From Liolophura sinensis (taxonomy: Eukaryota > Mollusca > Polyplacophora > Chitonida > Chitonidae): a DNA stretch of 64,000 nt. The stretch is taken from contig NC_088302.1 in assembly GCF_032854445.1 (NCBI RefSeq), positions 19,403,338 to 19,467,337 on the forward strand. The letters are read 5' to 3'. A program made the position numbers and the translations under genes. The notes below the pieces were generated by a model. The model did not search any database. It saw only the letters and a list, made by a program, of their open reading frames with translations, and was not told the origin of the DNA. Below are positions 60,166 through 64,000 of this stretch, in pieces (position 1 is the stretch's first letter; every line of letters starts with the position of its first letter).

Positions 60166-61426
60166 CTGAAAAATAAGCAATTTTCTTTTCCATATTCTGG
60201 ATAAAATGAAATTTATTTTATTCATAGTTTCGAGCACACCGGTTCCTGGCAAGGAACAGGAGGTGATAAATAACATGGTGCTTAATGGGCGAAATGCTGA
60301 TATTTGCCAATTCCTTAAGTACAACATACCACTGAAACTATCATCTTTGAAGGCTAGACAAATTTTGAATACTTTTCCAAAAAGAACTTCTTACTTAAAA
60401 GCCATATTTTTCATTTTTTATGCTACAATCTTCTTCGATGCCTATCGAACCTGGGATAAAGAGTGAGTTGATGATTGGCTCAGAGCAGCTATGACATCAT
60501 TGCAAAACTAGGAATTTTTTTTTCACTGGTGTTTTGAATGGTCCTTTCCGACATAACCATTAATTTTTCGTCTATACAACAGTGGTCAGTATTATGGGAG
60601 GTTGAAACCAGACCATTCTTCTTCGCCAGGTATCGGACACAACAAAGCTGCACGCAACCCAACAGGGGAGTTTCTAGTTAGAACTCTTTTTATCACTAAT
60701 GGTCAAATAAAAAAAAAAGTCCTACTTTACTAAGTGATCTGTCAGAAATGTTCATAGGCAATTACTTCCGGTTAAATATACTACAACAATATTATGAGCG
60801 TCTGAAAAATGGCTTCATAAAGTCATTTAAAGCAGTCAAACCTTGGAGAAAATTCAGGAGCTGAGCATTTATGCATGGTCCCTGAATGAAAGGGACCAAC
60901 ATTTTCAGCAAGTAACATGATGTTCTAGGTCTAGGCAACAGAAGATCTCAAAACTCCAATCCTGGACAAGGGTCAAATAATCAACAGTAGCATTAAACAA
61001 TGTGATCCAACGAGAGCCCCAAATGATGTTCATACTGTACTCATTAACCTCATGATGGCATTAAGCTACTCAACCATACTAACAGCCATTATTACACTGT
61101 GGCTTGCAGCAATTTATCTGTATGTCTGTTGATTAGCACATTTACAGAAAAAGTTACCCAAAGTGTGGATGAAATTTTGTGCACAGGTTGGCCTTGGGCT
61201 AAGGCCATAAAATTTTGGTGGAGACTGAGGTTCAGTAATTTTTCACAAGATTCTTTACCACTGACAGAAAAGCAATGATGTAGTATTGTTCCTATGACTG
61301 TAGGGTGGGATTTTGTACATTTAGATGCATCAGAAGTTTCTGCTCTAGAAGTGCCTTCTAGTTATTATTTGCTGACAAACTGACAGTTGTCATTAGAGAA
61401 ACAGCGAGAACTGAGATGTGAATTAC
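60166..61426 (-). other. Metaxin intron with decayed SINE
   Basis: GT/AG borders are clear (donor GTAATT at 61426, acceptor CAG at 60166). It contains a decayed family 1 copy at about 60521-60635 (minus: 'cactggtgttttgaatgg', 'cagtattatgggaggttgaa'). The 86-codon plus-strand frame at 60206 is not supported. Confidence 0.75.
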
Positions 61427-61584
61427 CTTCTGGATCCAGAGGAAAGAACCTCTGTAGAACCCTTGTGCACAGAGTTGTAAGGTTCTCACATCCCCTAAGG
61501 TGGTTTTGTAACTGACTTCCCTGGAACGGAGCCTTAAGTAATGGAGCCAGGTAACCAAAGACCAGAGCATCCAGTGAGGACGGC
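61427..61584 (-). CDS. Metaxin-1/3-like, C-terminal GST-like domain exon
   Basis: 158-nt exon after acceptor 'ttgttgttttggcag'. Its first G completes Met (AT / G), then PSSLDALVFGYLAPLLKAP and QNHLRGCENLTTLCTRVLQR, ending GAA G before GTAATT. PSSLDA..FGYL is the classic GST-C/metaxin turn preceding the helix that packs against the thioredoxin-like domain; LRGxxNL and the Cys-containing helix are also as in metaxins. The frame is phase-compatible on both sides (2 in, 1 out). Overlapping longer frames extend into the introns and should be ignored. Confidence 0.92.
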
Positions 61585-62830
61585 CTGCCAAAACAACAAT
61601 CAACAGTCCCTGTCACTACCCTATTTGCCGCAAATATTCACATGAAAAATAGCTTTTTATATTTCAGGTCAAATGTAGGTCAGAAAAGATTATTCTGGTG
61701 CTCAAACTTGCGTTTTTCCAGGAAGATATCCTCCTACCTCCCAAACAAACAAATTTCAAAGGTGACAAGGTTTAGGCAAAATTTTGAACTCGGTCATATT
61801 TGGTGGAATAAGATTTACATGCTAGAACAACATTCACCATAATTAACTGCCTAATGCAAAACCAGGTTACTACAACTTACACTGGAACAAAATGTATGTA
61901 AAAGATCACAAAGATAATATTTTCACCTTCAAGCACGTTTCACTTGTGGCAATAATGAAATACATGTACACCTATTACATGGTCTTCAAAAACTACCTTG
62001 TTCGGAAGATAAAAAGGGAGATAACTCAAACAGAGTAAAACCAGGTAACTGGAATCAATAGTACACTTTTAGCACTTCCGTTTCTCGGGAAAATGAGTGT
62101 ATTTCAGGGTGTACAATCCTTTTTCGCTGCCAGTCTACCATTTCTGGCTTGGTATCAAAATGATGGAAACTTTGGGCTTTAATGATGAGTTTTAATGATG
62201 AAAGTCTAAAATTATGGGCAAGAGGACACAAGGAGAAAGGTAGTGATGAGGCTGCCAGTGATGTGCCCTTGGTGTTACTAGGCACTCCTCCCAGCTACTG
62301 ACACAGAAAGGTCGAGATTTTGACAGTCAACTATGTCAAGATTTTCATAGCTTCTTTCTCACATACTGGGAAAAGTATGCTCTAAAACTTTAATGCCCAT
62401 GGAATGTTTGGCGCTGAGTTACAGCAATAAACATTAACATAGTCGCTTATGGAAAATTAACAGGGGTCTAAGGCAACGAGAATATACCCACCAGATATGA
62501 GCAATAGACGACCTACTAACACACGGTACTCATGTCACCTACTCAGACATACAGTGGTAGATGTAACTGTACTTCAGTACTCTAATTCCTTAACCTTTTC
62601 GCATACTGAAAGAACAACTTTCTGCAACTTATGCACATTTATAAATAGATTTTGGAGACAAAACTACATTGGTTGGATTGGCTTTGCAAAAAGTATATTT
62701 TTATCAATCTACACAGAATAATGCCTTCAAAATATGCCTGAATAAACATGCTGCAATCAAGCGAAAAGGTTGAAGAATTACAGTATGTCAGTCACCAAAG
62801 GAGGCATTATTAAAACACAGCTAAACTTAC
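61585..62830 (-). other. Metaxin intron, nothing else recognised
   Basis: Donor GTAAG at 62830 and acceptor CAG at 61585. AT-rich with no identifiable element; short frames inside have no features. Confidence 0.7.
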
Positions 62831-62907
62831 ATTTTCCCAAAGAAAAAATCTTGATCCCCTAACTTGTACGACAGATGATTTAAACACTCTTTAGCATCTT
62901 GATAGAT
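62831..62907 (-). CDS. Metaxin-1/3-like, short internal exon
   Basis: 77-nt exon after acceptor 'ttattgttttacag'. It reads IYQDAKECLNHLSYKLGDQD then FFFGK, ending AAA AT before GTAAG. This is the metaxin segment in which a helix with 'A.ECL..LS..LG' leads to FFFG, just before the PSSLDA turn supplied by the next exon. It is too short to appear as a long open frame but is fixed by perfect frame continuity with both neighbours. Confidence 0.9.
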
Positions 62908-63255
62908 CTGTAAAACAATAACAAAGAAATATACATCATTATGTTCCAGACAATAACACTTACATTCTCAACAGTGAAAAAGAGACCCACACACTATTCA
63001 GAATGACTTGCTACTGTTTTATCTGTTAATTTGTGGCAAATTATGACAGAACTGGATATTTATGATACTCTAAGACTATATATTTTCTTGTCATGGTTAA
63101 AATACTGTAATTCTATTATGTTTTTGGCAAGGATCCAGGAGAGTAAAAACGTTGGACTTAAACAATGTAGTAAAAAAAGCACATGTTTAAAACAACAAAA
63201 CTTCAAAGCATTGATAATGAATTAGAATCTGTTTCTACGAAGAAATTTCCCTTAC
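62908..63255 (-). other. Metaxin intron, 348 bp
   Basis: Donor GTAAGG at 63255, acceptor CAG at 62908. Nothing else is recognised inside. Confidence 0.75.
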
Positions 63256-63435
63256 CTTTCCTTCAATGTCTGCATCATTTAAATTGTCTGTTCTTTTTGC
63301 AAGAAATATCCTAGATTCCGCTCTTCTTTGCAATTTACCAGGGATGTAGAAGTTAAGAGGAAAAGGTGCTGCCTTTGCATACCAGGGTCTGGTCAAGTCA
63401 ACATAATTCTTCCCATCCATCCACCATGAATGTAA
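63256..63435 (-). CDS. Metaxin-1/3-like, internal exon (most 5' in window)
   Basis: 180-nt phase-0 exon after acceptor 'tttgttttaaacag'. It encodes LHSWWMDGKNYVDLTRPWYA, then KAAPFPLNFYIPGKLQRRAE and a polar linker to IEGK, ending AAG before GTAAGG. The motif 'W.D..NYV..TR.WYA...PFPLNF..PG..QR' is diagnostic of metaxin-1/3 between the thioredoxin-like and GST-C halves. An ATG inside the exon (63420) is not the start: the frame runs back to the acceptor and the family needs roughly 100 more N-terminal residues, which must lie beyond 64000. In-window exons total 212 residues. Confidence 0.93.
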
Positions 63436-64000
63436 CTGTTTAAAACAAAAAATACGATGACAAGGTAGCCCACATAAAGTTAATAATGCATCCCTTTCAT
63501 TTTGTGATGTTGCACAACCGAAACATCACTCACTAAGCAAAACCATGCGCCACTGAGACAACTGAAAGCACTGCCATGTTATCAATTTTAACCTATCAGG
63601 TGAACTATTTCTATAATTTGAGAAGGCACCTCTAACCGCTGACGTCATGGGGATGCTGTTTTGCATTTCAGCCATATGTGCATGGTGTACAAGTGATGCA
63701 ACACAACATTTAAGAATTCCAGATTAAAAGCTGATATATAAAGTTACAAAGCACCAAAAGAACCAAAAACCACCCCTCTTCCAAAATAGCTAAGTTATAT
63801 TATTTGCTGTCTTTCCTTTTAACATTACATAAATGCCATTCATGATGATGAGGATATATTCCAGGTACTCAGAAATTAGACAATACCTTTATTTCTATGA
63901 GCAATAAATGTGATTCCACTTGTCTAATAAAGCAAACTGTGCAAAAAGTGATTAGGTGGTGACAGATTAAATAATTTCAAATTTACCAAAACCACATTCT
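63436..64000 (-). other. Metaxin intron, runs off the right edge
   Basis: No exon was found in this segment on the minus strand, so the preceding metaxin exon must be off-window. No repeat recognised. Confidence 0.6.

Noticed and set aside
60166-60193. ATG at 60193 as start of an 83-aa single-exon protein
   Set aside because: The CAG acceptor at 60166 joins in frame to the metaxin exon, and the translated segment before it is not conserved in metaxins.

Overview
The window is animal nuclear DNA, not bacterial. Genes are sparse and split by long introns with GT/AG borders, there are no operons, and most of the sequence is AT-rich non-coding DNA full of short interspersed elements (SINEs), small DNA transposons and minisatellites. 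The abundant tRNA-derived SINEs with CGTCGTA...TACGGCGT-type 3' ends resemble elements I know from molluscs and other lophotrochozoans. A marine mollusc or close relative is my best guess, inferred from repeat style and not proven.

Three genes can be supported, all on the minus strand. (1) At the left edge (1-72) is a fragment of a short-chain dehydrogenase/reductase exon carrying the NNAG motif; the rest lies off-window. (2) A complete-looking two-exon class A peptide GPCR runs from 41186 down to 19969. Exon 1 (TM1-TM3) and exon 2 (end of TM3 to C-terminus) are separated by a 20.1-kb phase-1 intron, and the joined protein is 362 aa. (3) At the right edge are the last four coding exons of a metaxin-1/3-like gene (63435 to 59942), with a C-terminal membrane anchor and acidic tail. 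All three internal junctions keep frame. The N-terminal half is off-window.

Region by region: 1-19.9 kb is mostly non-genic, with SINE copies, a 60-bp minisatellite (5.54-6.03 kb), a 115-bp tandem duplication (8.7-8.9 kb) and a CpG- and ETS-motif-rich patch at 14.8 kb that may be a promoter. The GPCR intron (20.7-40.8 kb) holds TSD-flanked SINEs, an AT-rich TATCGATA-rich repeat block, a 1.3-kb 43-bp minisatellite in which about 17 units carry a perfect TGACGTCA, and a 42-bp minisatellite carrying RFX X-box-like palindromes. 41.2-59.9 kb is intergenic, with a 29-bp minisatellite, several copies of an unclassified dispersed repeat and a nest of transposons at 50.7-52.3 kb: a mariner-like MITE, then a 1.4-kb element with an exact 8-bp target duplication, then a SINE inside that. 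59.9-64 kb is the metaxin gene.

The genes are unrelated in function (lipid or retinoid-type redox, peptide signalling, mitochondrial outer-membrane import) and are simply neighbours. The most unusual content is the set of palindromic, transcription-factor-like minisatellites in the GPCR intron, and a 3' stem-loop shared by two SINE families with a compensatory base-pair change.
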